DNA of 64,000 bases from Limnomonas spitsbergensis (Eukaryota; Chlorophyta; Chlorophyceae; Chlamydomonadales), in the NCBI GenBank assembly GCA_037349105.1, contig JAYJMM010000103.1, forward strand, positions 1,364,001 to 1,428,000. The letters run 5' to 3'. The translations under genes and the position numbers were made by a program. Of the stretch, positions 43,327 through 55,344 are shown one piece after another. The notes below the pieces were generated by a model. That model saw only the letters and a program-made list of their open reading frames with translations, was not told where the DNA came from and ran no database searches. How positions within the stretch are numbered: the first letter of the stretch is position 1; each line of letters opens with the position of its first letter.

Positions 43327-46300
43327 ATGCAGGCGTCAAAGCAAGTGGCGATTAATCGCTCGACCAGCTCACAGAATAAACTTCGAGCATTTGCACCTCA
43401 GCCTTCCAATCTTCTTGTCGGGCAGTTTGCCAAGATCTTCAATGCACCTTTCACTGTCAGAAGCTCCAACGCAACTTCAAAAACTGCTCGTCAAATTGCG
43501 ATTGGGAGCCTCACGAAGCGTGACGAGGATGGCATTGCTGGTGGGCAGCCATGCGCATGAACCGTCCTCCCTTGTGCCTCCCTGCCTGACACACTGGCCC
43601 TCCTGCAGCCGTAAAGAACATCTCAGCAGCACCCAGGAGCTCTCTGAGGCTGGGCCTGCCCAGCAAGGGACGCATGGCAGAGGATACCCTGCAGCTGATG
43701 AAGGTACACTCCATGGGATGGGCGCAATCATGCAGGCGATGGGCTGGCCGCCTACCCGCATGAGCCAACTCCCCCTCCCCAATGCGCCCCACTCAGGAGA
43801 GCGCCCTTTCAGTGAACAAGGTCAATCCAAGGCAGTACGTCGCCCGGGTCCCTCAGATCCCTGGCATCGAGGTGTGGTTCCAGCGTGCCTCGGACGTCGT
43901 TCGTAAGCTACGCACGGGCGACCTGGACCTTGGCATTGTTGGCACGGACATGTTCCTGGAGCTGGCAGACAATGACCCTGACGTCATCATCCTGCACGAC
44001 GCCCTCGACTTTGGCCAGTGCAAGCTCGCGTTGGGCGTTCCCATGTCCGGCAAGTTCGCTGACATCCACACCTTGGAGGAGCTGAAGAACATGCCGAACT
44101 GGACTGCCGAGACACCGCTGAGGTTTGTGACCACCGACTTATAAAGCATGCATGCCTCGCTCGATGACGTCCAGGCAGGGGGGGAGGGGGCTGTGTGTGT
44201 GTTGGCAGAGGACAGTTGGCAGTCCATGTTCACATTGGACAATGGGCAGTGTGTGCGCCTTCCGTGGGCATGTTCACGGTTCGTAGTGGGCAGTGTGTGT
44301 CAGTGTGTGTGTGTTCATGCCCTCAAGCTAGTTAAACTTTGGATCTGTTGAGGTACTTCCCACCAAGGCCCCTCCAAGGCCCCTCCCACGGAGGCACCTC
44401 TAACACAGACTCAGCTGAGTCAAGGTCAGTGACACCAAGTAGTTTTTTTGTGTGTGGCTCGGCTAAGTGTCAGCTACACACCGGCTACTTGCCAGAGGCC
44501 CAATTTGTGGTCAGTCATGTCACTTCGGATCAGAGTGCAGTGCGTGGGGTGAGGGGGGGTGAGAGAGGGGTTATATGATCGAAGACAGTGTTCCTGTTTT
44601 CAAGACTCGGCTACATGTCAGCTCCCGCCCATGACTGGAAGCCCTATTTGTGGCCTACCTTGCTGCTTTGGCCACCAGTCGTAGGCCGGTCCAGGTCTGG
44701 TTCTAATCAGGCCCTGGACGGCAGCTGGGCGGCCTGCCAAAGTTGGAGCCGGGAAATGAACCCTGGTCAAGGTTTGCAATAGGTAAAAACAAAAAGGAAG
44801 CAATTCCGCCCTAAGCGAAAAAGGTAGCGGTCCCGTCTTAAGCAAAAAAGACCTGCGGTTTATTTGGTGGTGACAAATTTTTCCGCTTCAAAAAAATCCG
44901 AAGAAGGTTTTTGTCTTCCTGCCTCCTGCGTGTGACAGCCTGTACCCCTGCACCCCCTACCCAGGGTTGTGACGGGCTACCATAACATCGCGGCACGCTA
45001 CTTTGAGGAAAAGGGCTTCAAGCATGTGGTGATGCTGAGTGGCGATGGTGCCTTGGAGGCCGCCCCTGCCATGGGCTCAGCGGATATCATCCTGGACCTT
45101 GTGAGTCTTGCTTTCTTGTCCTCATGTTGTCCTCATGTTGTCCTCATTGCGAGTCTTGCTCTCTTGTCCTCATGTTGAGTGAAGAAAGGAGGTGTGGGTT
45201 TGGCACTTGGGGCGCATTCAATGGGTCAAAAGTGACCTCGGGGATGGCTAGGTACCTTGGTGCACATTCGTTAGTGTGGATATTTTGTGTACCGGAGTGG
45301 CAGACATATTTCAGTTTTATGATCTAATTGATGGTTCTTACCGGTAAAGGAGCAACGAAATCAAGCGTAAAAGAGTGTGTCCACAGGATATTTCTCTCTC
45401 GATGGTGGCTATGGCAGTGCGTTGTTTCTGAGTGCCTGCCCCCTGCCGATGAGGTCCATGGCAGTGCGTTGTTTCTGAGCGCCTGCCCCCTGCCAATGGG
45501 GTCCATGGCAGTGCGTTGTTTCTGAGTGCCTGCCCCTTGCCAATGAGGTCCATGGCAGTGCGTTGTTTCTGAGTGCCTGCCCCCTGCCGATGGGGTCCAT
45601 GGCAGTGCGTTGTTTCTGAGCGCCTGCCCCCTGCCGATGGGGTCCATGGCAGTGCGTTGTTTCTGAGTGCCTGCCCTCTGCCGATGGGGTCCATGGCAGT
45701 GCGTTGTTTCTGAGTGCCTGCCCCCTGCCGATGAGGTCCATGGCAGTGCGTTGTTTCTGAGTGCCTGCCCCCTGCTGATGGGGTCCATGGCAGTGCGTTG
45801 TTTCTGAGCGCCTGCCCCGTGCCGATGAGGTCCATGGCAGTGCGTTGTTTCTGAGCGCCTGCCCCCTGCCGATGGGGTCCATGGCAGTGCGTTGTTTCTG
45901 AGCGCCTGCCCCCTGCCGATGAGGTCCATGGCAGTGCGGTGTTTCTGAGTGCCTGCCCCCTGCCGATGGGGCCCACGGTGGTGCGGTGTTTTTTGAGCGC
46001 CCCCTGCCCCCTGCCCCCTGCCTCCTGCCTGCTGCCCCTGCCCCCTGCCGGTGCACAGGTCAGCACGGGAATCACCCTGCGTGAGAACAACCTAAAGGAG
46101 CTCAAGGGGGGCGACATCCTGCAGAGTCAGGGCATCCTCGTGGCCAACAGGAAGTCGCTGCTGGACAGGCCAGGCCTGCTACAGGTAATTGGTCAGCTGG
46201 ATTGGCGAGCTGGATTGGCGAGCTGGAGGTGTGGGCTGGATTGGCGAGCTGGAGGTATGGGCTGGATGGTTCTCCTGGACATGTGGGCTGAACGAAAGCG

Positions 46301-47464
46301 CTGCGCCGCGTGAAGTCAACAGGTCAATGCAAGGACCTTTGAAAACCCTCAGGGGAGAACGGGCTGCTTTTATTTTTTGCACTGGGCCTTTACCTGGGAT
46401 GGGTCTACATCTGTCAGGGTAGTTTCAGATGGCTTTCCCAAAAGTGTGGATAATTCGAGGTCCCAAAAGTGTGGATAATACGAGGTGAAGGCGGGCGGGA
46501 CCATCACAGACATGGCGCCTGAGACAAGGGTATTTCATGGCTTTGTCTGGGGCGACTGTCACACTGAGTTCCACTGACTATTTTATGCTGCTGCCCAATA
46601 CAGGGGCTGTGTTGCCTGTTAGACAGCTGTGCGCATGTGTAACCTTTAAAGCCTTAAACCCTAAACCCAACCCTGCTGCTCCCCCCCACAACCTGCTTCC
46701 TGTAGATCGTGCACGAGCTGATTGAGCGCTTTGACGCGCACCTCAAGGCCAAGCAGTACTACTCCGTGATTGCAAACATGCGCGGGGAGTCCCCCGAGGC
46801 CGTTGCGCAGCTGCTGTTGCCGGAGGGGGGCTTGCTGGGCCTGCAGGGTCCGACCATCAGCCAGGTGTACAACCAGGGGGAGGACGGGAAGAGCGGGTCG
46901 CACGGCATCTATGCGGCCACAGTCTGTGTGCCCAAAAAGGATCTGTATGCAGCTGTGAAAGCCCTGCAAAAGGTGAGAGGGCCTGCCGTGGGTGGGGGCA
47001 CGGAAGCCATATATTTTTTTATGTGTATCATGGTAAAACGGGTTTGACTCTGCGTTTAATTAATGATTGTTTTGGAGGTGCGCGGAGTGGTGCGTGACAG
47101 AAAAATAGTTGACGACTATTTTGGGGGGTGACCGGAGTACATATCCCCGCACTGAGTATCAAAAAGTCGCAAAATTCCAGCTGCGCGTGCGCTGAGTAGG
47201 ATACTTTTTGCCTGCACGACGAACTTGAAGTTTTAGTTATCAACAGGGGTGTGCGGTCCCTATTCCGTTTCACGGTACGTTATCTGTATTTAGGTCTTTG
47301 GAAGTTGAAACTGACTGATTGGCTGTACTGGACCTGTTCTGCAGATTGGTGGCACCGGCGTGTTGGTGTTCCCCCTGACGTACATATTTGATGAGGAGCC
47401 CCAGAGATGGACTGATCTGCTGCAACGATTGAACATGACGAGTCAGGATGTGTTTGGACACTGA
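43327..47464 (+). CDS. HISN1: ATP phosphoribosyltransferase, first step of histidine synthesis
   Basis: Catalyses condensation of ATP with PRPP to phosphoribosyl-ATP, in plants in the plastid. Seven exons join in phase: 43327-43540, 43609-43703, 43797-44122, 44965-45100, 46059-46184, 46706-46972 and 47345-47464, giving 427 residues, close to plant enzymes. Exon 1 (MQASKQVAINRSTSSQNK) is rich in Ser and basic residues, like a transit peptide. Family motifs: LGLPSKGRMAEDTLQL, VNPRQYVARVPQIPG, GDLDLGIVGTDM, DGALEAAPAMGSADIILDL (PRPP-binding region), LRENNLKEL, LQGPTISQVY (start of the C-terminal regulatory domain) and GVLVFPLTYIFDEEP. This is the long, plant/bacterial HisG form with the histidine-feedback domain. 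The ATG at 43327 follows the shared duplicate region. Intron 4 holds a 47-bp minisatellite. Confidence 0.93.
44400..44765 (+). repeat. Dispersed repeat, family B (copy, HISN1 intron 3)
   Basis: Contains CTCAGCTGAGTCAAGG and GGCTAAGTGTCAGCTACAC at the left, and TGCTGCTTTGGCCACCAGTC, TAGGCCGGTCCAGG and GGCAGCTGGGCGGCCTGCC at the right. The longest of the family B copies seen here. Confidence 0.55.
45425..45985 (+). repeat. 47-bp minisatellite in HISN1 intron 4, about 12 units
   Basis: The unit contains CCTGCCCCCTGCCGATGGGG, TCCATGGCAGTGCG and TTGTTTCTGAG. The array ends about 70 bp before the exon 5 acceptor, where CCCTGCC runs form the pyrimidine tract. The long minus-strand frames (RQALRNNALPW) come from the unit lacking stops. 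Confidence 0.95.
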
Positions 47465-48972
47465 GGCCTGGGTGGGGGATGATCTGAGGATGGTGTCACA
47501 TGTCCATAATGCTCAAGCTTCCCTTTCGTGCAGCTAGGGATCCAAGGGTTTTACGACATTTTTTTAATGCTCAAGCTTGAGTCTCATCGTACAGCTGTCC
47601 AGTTGTTGGTTCCAATGACAAGATGGACCGGGGTGAGTCGGCTTGGATTTGTCAGGGGTTGCACACATTGGCATGGAAAGTGTGGCAGGTTTGGAATTAA
47701 GAGTGAGAGTAGTGGGTCAGGTACTCAGGTGAGAATAATATGACTGACTGGGGGAAGGGAGGTGTGAATTAGGAGTGATGGGGGGGGGGCAGGTCTGAAA
47801 TGGTGAAGTGACAGGGGCGTGCCATTGAAATGCCGTACTACCACCTCCATTTGTGATTTGACCTTGGGTTGAAATACCGCAAATGACAACCGTCAATTAC
47901 GGTATTTGGGAGAAATGAAGGCAATATACCGGTAGTGGGGAGAGAAAGAGTGGCAGACAAATGAGAAGGATGATTTGCCAGCCCCTCTAAGCCTTGAACA
48001 TGCCAAAGGAAAAGGGAGCAGAAAAAGCACAGTAGGCCGAAAATGAGAAGTTTCCTCAATCCTGAGTCCCCCCCCACAGGGAAATGAGTCAGATTCCCCA
48101 TCCCCACACTTGAGTGAGTGGAATGTGTACATGCGAAGTAAATGACGTTAAACCTCTGGGCCCTGCTAGAATATAGCTCAGCCACGTCGGCAAACATAAA
48201 GTCAGCTAGGAAAGGCAAGGGGGGGCACTCACAAGAGGAGAGGAAGGAAGGGAAGTTCACCTGCCAAACAACAAGAACAACAACAAAAATGTCAGGCAAA
48301 CCGTTCTTGCTAAGTTGTCACGTGATACCAAGCTCTAAGAAGCATGGTTCATATATTAGAAAACCATTCGTTCCAACTCCCAAGGTCTTTGCCAGTCCCA
48401 TGACATTCCCACAGATGTAGGGTTACTGGACGCTATGGGACAAGGTCGACAGATGACATGGCAGATCAGTATCATGCGTAGGATGAGTGTGATAACGATG
48501 CTGGTTTCTTCATGGCATTCCTCCTAATTTCCAGACCCAAGAAGATTGCACTATCTTTGCTGAACCCCGACTCGCGTGCAGTACTATACAGACACGCAGC
48601 TCCCGCGGGATAGATCTAACACCAGCAGCGTTCGTTATGCCATGGTTCCTCTCATGGTTCCTCTGCTAGCAAGCATGCCACGAAGAATGGTGAAGATGAA
48701 GCTGTACATGATTGAAGTTGCGTAATGCTTGTTAGCGTAACAGGGCAATGCGAGCAAATGCGAGATTGGAGCGCGAAAGCGTGCTACTTCCAACGCGAGT
48801 TCCTGGCAACTGCCGGGGACCTGTACCAGGTACGACGGGCTTCAAGTTGGACGCCAGAAACGGCGCCTGTCTTTGAGTCTATCAAATTCAATTAAAATGC
48901 CGATTAATCGACGTAACTCTTTGCCTAGCAGCTTTCCCGAATAAGGACGCTGGTCAGTTGGTCTGGAGCCAA
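47465..48972. other. Intergenic, no gene recognised
   Basis: Between HISN1 and the zinc-finger gene. Contains GACGTTAAACCTCTGGGCCC (about 48146), a motif related to sequences near 53510, 53850 and 54420. No exon supported. Confidence 0.5.
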
Positions 48973-51900
48973 ATGGCTGGGAGCAAGGGGGCGGGTGAGG
49001 TTTGCTTTGATCTGGATGCTGCAGCTTTCAGCAACGACGAATTCCGCGTCAACCAGTTTAAAGTGAAGCGATGTCCGCGAGCCAGGTTGGTTATTTTCTG
49101 GCTTCAGGTTCCTGGATTTGGACCTAGGCTCATGCAACGGGCGAATCCCTTTCACACAGGCCTCACGACTGGACACAGTGCCCGTTTGCCCACTCTGGAG
49201 AGAAGGTATAATACAACTATTGTGTAGGCAGGTTTATTGGCCGTTGCTAACACCCAACACTGCCGGCCTCTCATGACAGGCGAAGAGAAGGGATCCCAGG
49301 CGCTTCCAGTACTCAGGCACCGCATGTCCCGAGTTTAGACGGGTAAGGAAACACGCGACAATTATTTGCTTTGCTGCAAGCATGGAACGGCATGCGCTTC
49401 TTCCTGCCACGATCCTCTTGTCGCCCATGTGACATCGATATTTTTGAAGCTGTCTGTCTGCCACCCCCATCACCTCGGCAGAATGGATGCTGTCGTCGAG
49501 GCGACGCTTGCCCCTTTGCACACGGCGTCTTCGAGTGCTGGCTACACCCCTCGCGCTACCGCACTCAAATGTGCACTGATGGCACCGCTTGCAAGCGCCG
49601 GGTCTGCTTCTTTGCACACACCGAGTCCGAGCTGCGGAAACAGGAGAGCCAGGACGACCCCGCGTGGCTGCACCAACAGCTGCAATCTGAACTGCAATCA
49701 GGTGAAGCTGGGGAAATTCAAATTCCCTGCAACTCCACTACGATCGTTGGGAACCCGCACCATCGCGGGAACTCCCAGCTGACAGTTTGGCCGGCTTATA
49801 ACCAGGGTTGATACGACTGGGCCCGCCACTGCTGCTGACGAGCCCGCGTTGCTGCCGCCCATCCTTTCACAGAGCAACAAGTGCACCATAAGCTCAACTC
49901 GATGAAGGCATACTCCTCGATGCTAGGAAACCAACCCATGGGTCAAGAGGTGTGTGTGTGTGTGTTTCCTGGCCATGATCAGCTATACTCATATTCCATG
50001 GCAACACTGCGTGAGGCTGAGGCACCCAGTGTTGTTTTATGTGTCGAGTGTGGATGAGGCACCCACTGCTGTTTTCGGTTCGCTGGCGTGTTGGCATGCT
50101 CAGCAACATGCATGAGGCTCTTTGCATGGCATGAGGCCCCTTGTTTACCATGTGGTCCAGTACTTACAAGAGCACCCTCGTATGGACAGATGCTTGTGGC
50201 ACCTGTGTATATGGCGCAGGAGGCCCTGGGAACCCTGCGCACCTGCACATCAGGGCAGGAGGCATGGGGAGCTGCATGGCATCGCTGCTTGGTGCAGAAG
50301 CACGGAGCAAGGATTGAGGAGCCTTTCTCTTAGGGTCCCCTCTTGCCCACACCAAAACCCCCAAAGGGTACCCGCTCCCTGCATGTCCTCTCCTGATAAA
50401 TCCTCTAGTTTAGGGTTAAGGGTTGAAACCCTAAACCTTACCTGCTCCCTGCTTATCCCCTCCTCATAAAGCCTTACGGAAGGTTTCCCACCCCGTTCGA
50501 ATTCCCGGGGCGTTCCACCTGACGGGGATGTACAAAACAACCGCTGCCCCCACATAGGCGCCACAGAACAACACTATAGCAGCCATTGCCTCACTACTAG
50601 GCTTGATGCCGCAGCTGGGGAAGCAGCAGGGGCAGCAGCAGCAGAGCAGCCAAGGCCCAGAATCCGACGTTGCCGCCACCTTGGCCCGAGTGTTCGAGAT
50701 GCAGCAGCAGCAGTCGGGCGGCAGCAGGTCCACCTCGGAGCTGACGGCGCAGCAGCAGCAGCTGCTGTTCCAGCTGTCCCAAACGCAACAGATGCAGCAT
50801 TTGGTACAGAAACATCAGCAGCAGCAGCAGCAAGATCCTTTGCAGGTATGCATGTTTGGTTGAATCCCCAGGGGCTATGTAGACGGGCTTTAAACCAGGA
50901 ACCCGCGGTGTTATGCTGATCGCTACGCTGCCACTCGTGAATACAATACAATACAGGTGAGTGTCGTAAGGGACAGCATGAGATTCTAACTCGTTAGAGG
51001 GTCCACATGGTGCCATTTGTTATGAGTGGAAGGGCATAGCCCTAAATACTGCAGTAAAACCCATTTGATGGCGGCCCAGATATGTCTAGGTATCCCCTGT
51101 CGTCACATGCCAGATTACTCAGTGGCACAGCTCAGGTGGCCGGTGTAACACCCTGTTTATGCTGGACTGAGCAGGCCCAGTGAGTGTAGGATCTACACTG
51201 GTTTGGGGTCTGCTGACTGAATCGGGATGAGGTTCCCGCTGATAAGCCAGATTGTTGTATTGGTGTGATTTTCAACACATCACATTGTTCTGATTCAGTC
51301 TGATTCAGTCCTGCCCGCCCCACTCATCACATTGTTCTGCCCTGCCCGCCACACATCACATTGTTCTGCCCTGCCCCCCACTCATCACATTGTACTGCCC
51401 TGCCCGCCACACATCACATTGTTCTGATTCAGTCCTGCCCGCCCCACTCATCTAGACATTGAAGCCATACGCTGCCCGCTGCACTCGTCATGATCTGTAA
51501 CATTGCTCCTCCTTGCAGAACATCACACCCCGGCATCAGCAGCAGCCGCACCCTGCCGGCCCTGGCTCCCAGCAACAACAGCCGCCGCCCTTGGACGTCA
51601 TGGCATACCTGAGCCAGCAGCAGCAACAGCAGGCGACTCCGGCAGCCCCACCTGTCACGTCACAGCCGCTGCAGCCGCAGCAGCAGGTGACTCCGGCAGC
51701 CCCACCCGTCGTATCGCAGCAGCAGCTTGTGGCCATGTTGCATCAGATGAGCGCCGCTCAGGGTGCGGACTCACAATGGGCGTCGGCTCTCCTGGCCGCA
51801 ACTCTCGGAGGTGGCACAGCCGCACCCTTGCCCTCGCCCGCGGAAGCACCTGCTGCTGCTCCGGCTTTGGATAGGGCACTAAGCCTACTGTCCATCAGCG

Positions 51901-52846
51901 GCAGCAGCCCCGGGCTGGGAGCGCCGTTGGGAGCGCCCTTGTCGGAACTGCCGCCGCAGCAGCAGCAGCTGGCGTCCTTAATGTGTTCAGGAGACTCTGC
52001 ATCACAGCTACAGCCAGTCGCGCCGGATGTTCCTGACCCTGCGCCTCAGCCCCCTCGCAAGGCGACAGATGAGCAGACGGTCGTTGCGGCCGCTGCCCCA
52101 TCGTCCCCGGCCCTTGCGGAGCCTCTGCAGCAACAAAAGCAGCCGCAGCAGTTACCCCCTTTGTCAGCTGCAGCTGAGCCGCTATCGGCATCGGCCCCCG
52201 CGCAACAGCAGGCATCGGCTGTTACGGCCGCTACGGTCGCCCAGCTGCAGCAAGAGCAGGTAGCTGCGGTAGCGGCCATGCTCGGTTTGCAGCAGAGCAG
52301 CGAGGAAGGGCAGGCGCTGGCGAGCTTGTGGGCGGGCGTGGCGGGCCGACCTGGGCTCATGGCAAACGCCAAGGTCCTGCTCGAAGGGCTGCAGATGCTG
52401 CAGGCGGGGGGCGTCAGTCTGCAGTTGCCGGGCACGGCTGCCGCGTTGCCGATGGGCCCGCCGGAAGGCGTTGCATCCCTTCTGGGTGCTGCAGACACCG
52501 GGTTGGCCATGGCCCGTAACAGCAGCTTTGACGAGTGAGTCTGTGACTAGGCCTTTCAAGCCCTAGGCTTTGCACTGTATCTGTGACTTTCGCTTCTAAT
52601 GCACCGTTTTGTATGCATGACCAGATCCTCCCGCACCTCTCACCCGCTGCATCACCTCTACACCTTGGCAGGATTATGAACGACCTGCCCCGCAGCCTCT
52701 CCGAAACCGCCTACCCAAAGCTACATGAAGGCATTTGCGCCTCATTGCCGCCCGTAAGTAGCCAACAGCAGCAAAAACAGCAGCAGCAGGCAGCACCGCC
52801 CTCTAGTCAGCAAGGCGGCGCAGGGGCCTCAGAAGGGAGCTTGTGA
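48973..52846 (+). CDS. Plant-type tandem CCCH zinc-finger protein with Gln-rich C-terminus
   Basis: Eight exons join in phase: 48973-49085, 49160-49205, 49280-49342, 49482-49701, 49873-49949, 50558-50845, 51519-52534 and 52672-52846, giving 665 residues. The N-terminal third is the plant RR-TZF module: [20 protein letters not shown] then [12 protein letters not shown], and two fingers. Finger 1 is C-X8-C-X5-C-X3-H ([20 protein letters not shown]) and, after 16 residues including [14 protein letters not shown], finger 2 is C-X5-C-X4-C-X3-H (ending CFFAH). This family binds RNA and promotes mRNA decay or silencing, often in cytoplasmic granules. The rest is low complexity, rich in Gln, Ala, Pro and Ser, with a conserved-looking RNSSFDE before the last intron and [14 protein letters not shown] after it. 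The exon 7 donor (GA-GTGAGT) bypasses the adjacent TGA. Confidence 0.88.
51290..51450 (+). repeat. About five units of 30-odd bp in zinc-finger gene intron 6
   Basis: CACATCACATTGTTCTGCCC plus TGCCCGCC repeated with small changes, ending about 70 bp before the exon 7 acceptor. TCTGATTCAGTCCTGCCCGC occurs at both ends. Confidence 0.8.
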
Positions 52847-55344
52847 CTGTGCTGGCTGCTGCAGGCTGCTCTCCTCCTGCAGTTTTGCCGTTGGTGGGAG
52901 CTGGCAGTGGGCGCCGGCAAGGCTGAGCTTATTGTAGCCTTATAGAAGTTACAATAAGCTACGGCCCCGTGTGAAGTAGTAGTGTGAAGTAGTAGTAGAT
53001 TTCGTAAGTAGTATTGTGCGTTCTTGACATCACCATTATTTTGGCAGCCTATCGTGACCATACATTGATTCAACGAGCACTGCCTGGTCTCGGGTGGTAT
53101 GGTGGGTGGCGCAAGCGCGCCTCCTTCCGCTGCCACTTTCAGGTTTGCTGTTCGTGGCTGCCTGCCTAGCTTGCCCCCAAGCTGGGCGGCGTCCCCTACA
53201 TTATCTTCTTTGCCATGCCCATGCTGGGCTTAAGCCTGATCCTGCTCCAGGAGCGGGTCCGGGGTAAGGCTGGCCTGGTCACCAACTACTGTACATATTT
53301 GTGTTCCATGTTTCTGTGATTTGCTGCAGTCACTTGTGTTGTTGTAGGATGTGAAATGTTTAAATACGAATTTCAAGCGCCCAAACAACCATTCCCGTTG
53401 CCAGGGGATGTTCCACCCTGGCTCTGCTGGCTGGCTGCTTCGATTATCATCCTCGTTTCTGCAAGTCAATGACGCCTCTGCATTGATCAAAAAAGGCTCA
53501 GCCGCAATTTGAGTCAATGACTTGCACCTTTGGGCCCTGCTCAAAGAGGCTCGACCGCATGTCTGTTAGTCAATCACGTAACACCCTGGGCACTGGTGAT
53601 AGTGGCCTAGCAGCGAGGAAGCCCAACTGTTCAGGCTGGTGAGGAAAAATAGGAGCATGTGCCGGTAAGATGAGGGTTTCAATTAGTATCGCAACTCAAA
53701 TGTTGATATGGCTTTCGCTGGTACCTTCGCCTGTGTCTCCACGCACAGCCACAGATTCGTTTGCAAGGCATCTCCATGGAAATGGATGCGAAGATGCTGA
53801 CACTCGTCAAAAGTACAGAAATAGGTCTCAAGTCGGGCAGCACATATGTTAGTGACGTTAAACACTGGGCCAGCACTTATGTGCGTGAATGAAACATGGC
53901 TACCATAGCAACGTGGAGCCTCAGGGCTGGCCTGTGACGGACACCTGCTGACATCTTCAAATCCTGGAATAAATTTTACTGGGACCCACGTTGTACTACC
54001 CACAATCCCATTTCAGGTGGCATAAGCCACAGGCCGGTTAGTGCATGGATTGCTGACAGAACCTTTGCCCACAGCGGCTTCTGAGACCCCATGGGATAGG
54101 AGGGAGGAGGGGCTTGCCTATCATAGACTCATATTGCTGGAGAGGTTTTGGGCGTGGCAGTGATTCCTAACCGGTCCTGCGTTGTCTGAGAATTTGAAGA
54201 CCCTGCCAAAAAGCTCGCAGGAAGTCGCATCATCCATTGTTTAATCAAAGCACGTATTCAATATACTGGTTAGTCGTCACACCACCCCATGTCAAGAGCA
54301 TGCCAGAGGGGGGCTCATGATAATGCGGGTCAGATGTATGGTGCTGATTGACATAATTTGGCATGAAGAATCCAGCGGTGTTTCACTAGTCTATATAAAA
54401 TACATCAAAACATATATATGTCAATGACTTATCACCTCTGGGCCCTGCTCAAACAAAGGCTCGTGGGCCAGGGGCTGCGTCCAACCCCTGATCCAACTGT
54501 CTCAAAGTATTTCCACTTCTTGTAAGAGTCGTTTAGAAGAGGATAGCCCCCTTCCCCCCCCCACGGTCGAAACAATTAAGACCAGATTTCGAAAGCTGTC
54601 AGCAAGCTATGCAGCTTATGATGATGGGGGTGCATACCGGGTACGTGTTCATTTGGCCCTTTCTGTTTCAGCCTTTGTCTTTTAGAGGGCACAGGCCACT
54701 TAACCTGACATCAAACTGCTATTTAGGAGGTGAGGTGCAGTTAACGAGGAGTATCCGCATTCGTATGATCTCTCCTTGATTGTCATGATGATGGGGAGCA
54801 GGCTTGTCTAAACTAACAAGAAAATCCGTGTGCTTGCGCAAAACTGTCTGCAACATAGTGCCCGGCAAGAGCATGTGGGCCTGCCACTTGGAAGACGGCA
54901 CCAGAGGGGTCTCAATCACTAAAATGATACCCGGTTATTATTTAATGGTAGTAATAATATTACCAGAGTCTCAAATAAATTGGCTCAGCATCACAAAGAG
55001 GAGTTGATTTTGCTTAAGTGCGCCAAGCAGCATGTCACACGACAATTTCGATAATCACGACAAGACCGGCCAGCGACATACGGCAGCAGAGCTTACCAGG
55101 CTGCGCCTGGCATCCCATCTTGGATAACCGGCCAGGCTGCCCGGCCATTACCTGTGCACAACCTCCTCTGTGACCCCAAACATGCACTAGACCAGTGCCT
55201 CAAACCCCAGACTGGAGCCAGCCCTGTGATATCAGAGGCCCGGTCCTTTATGGGCGGTGCCTCCCCATGCAAAAGCGCAAAGGCCTGCAGCGGTAGCTAT
55301 CTTTTACACACCGCTGCATCATTTTGTTTCTGCCAGTGATGCTC
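52847..55344. other. Convergent intergenic region, no gene firmly supported
   Basis: Lies between two 3' ends. It contains one exon-like hydrophobic segment (listed separately) and a repeated motif like TCAATGACTTGCACCT followed by TGGGCCCTGCTCAAA at about 53512 and 54420. Other open frames show no motif. Confidence 0.5.
53171..53262 (+). other. Isolated exon-like hydrophobic segment
   Basis: After CTGCCTAG the frame reads LAPKLGGVPYIIFFAMPMLG and SLILLQERVRG, then a GTAAGG donor. It looks like one transmembrane exon, but no partner exons were found. It may be a gene relic, part of an unrecognised gene or chance. Confidence 0.2.

Larger units (their letters stand above)
40133..43334 (+). repeat. 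Segmental duplication block 3, fuller copy
   Basis: Counterpart of 5285-8423. It holds the last gene X exon, the gene X-HISN1 intergenic region and the HISN1 start codon. The region 40900-43300 shows no firm gene. Confidence 0.9.

Noticed and set aside
45324..46117. Minus-strand frames up to 259 codons (RQALRNNALPW)
   Set aside because: Produced by the 47-bp array in HISN1 intron 4.
51536..52510. Minus-strand and shifted frames in the Gln-rich exon
   Set aside because: Shadows of the CAG-rich coding exon of the zinc-finger gene.
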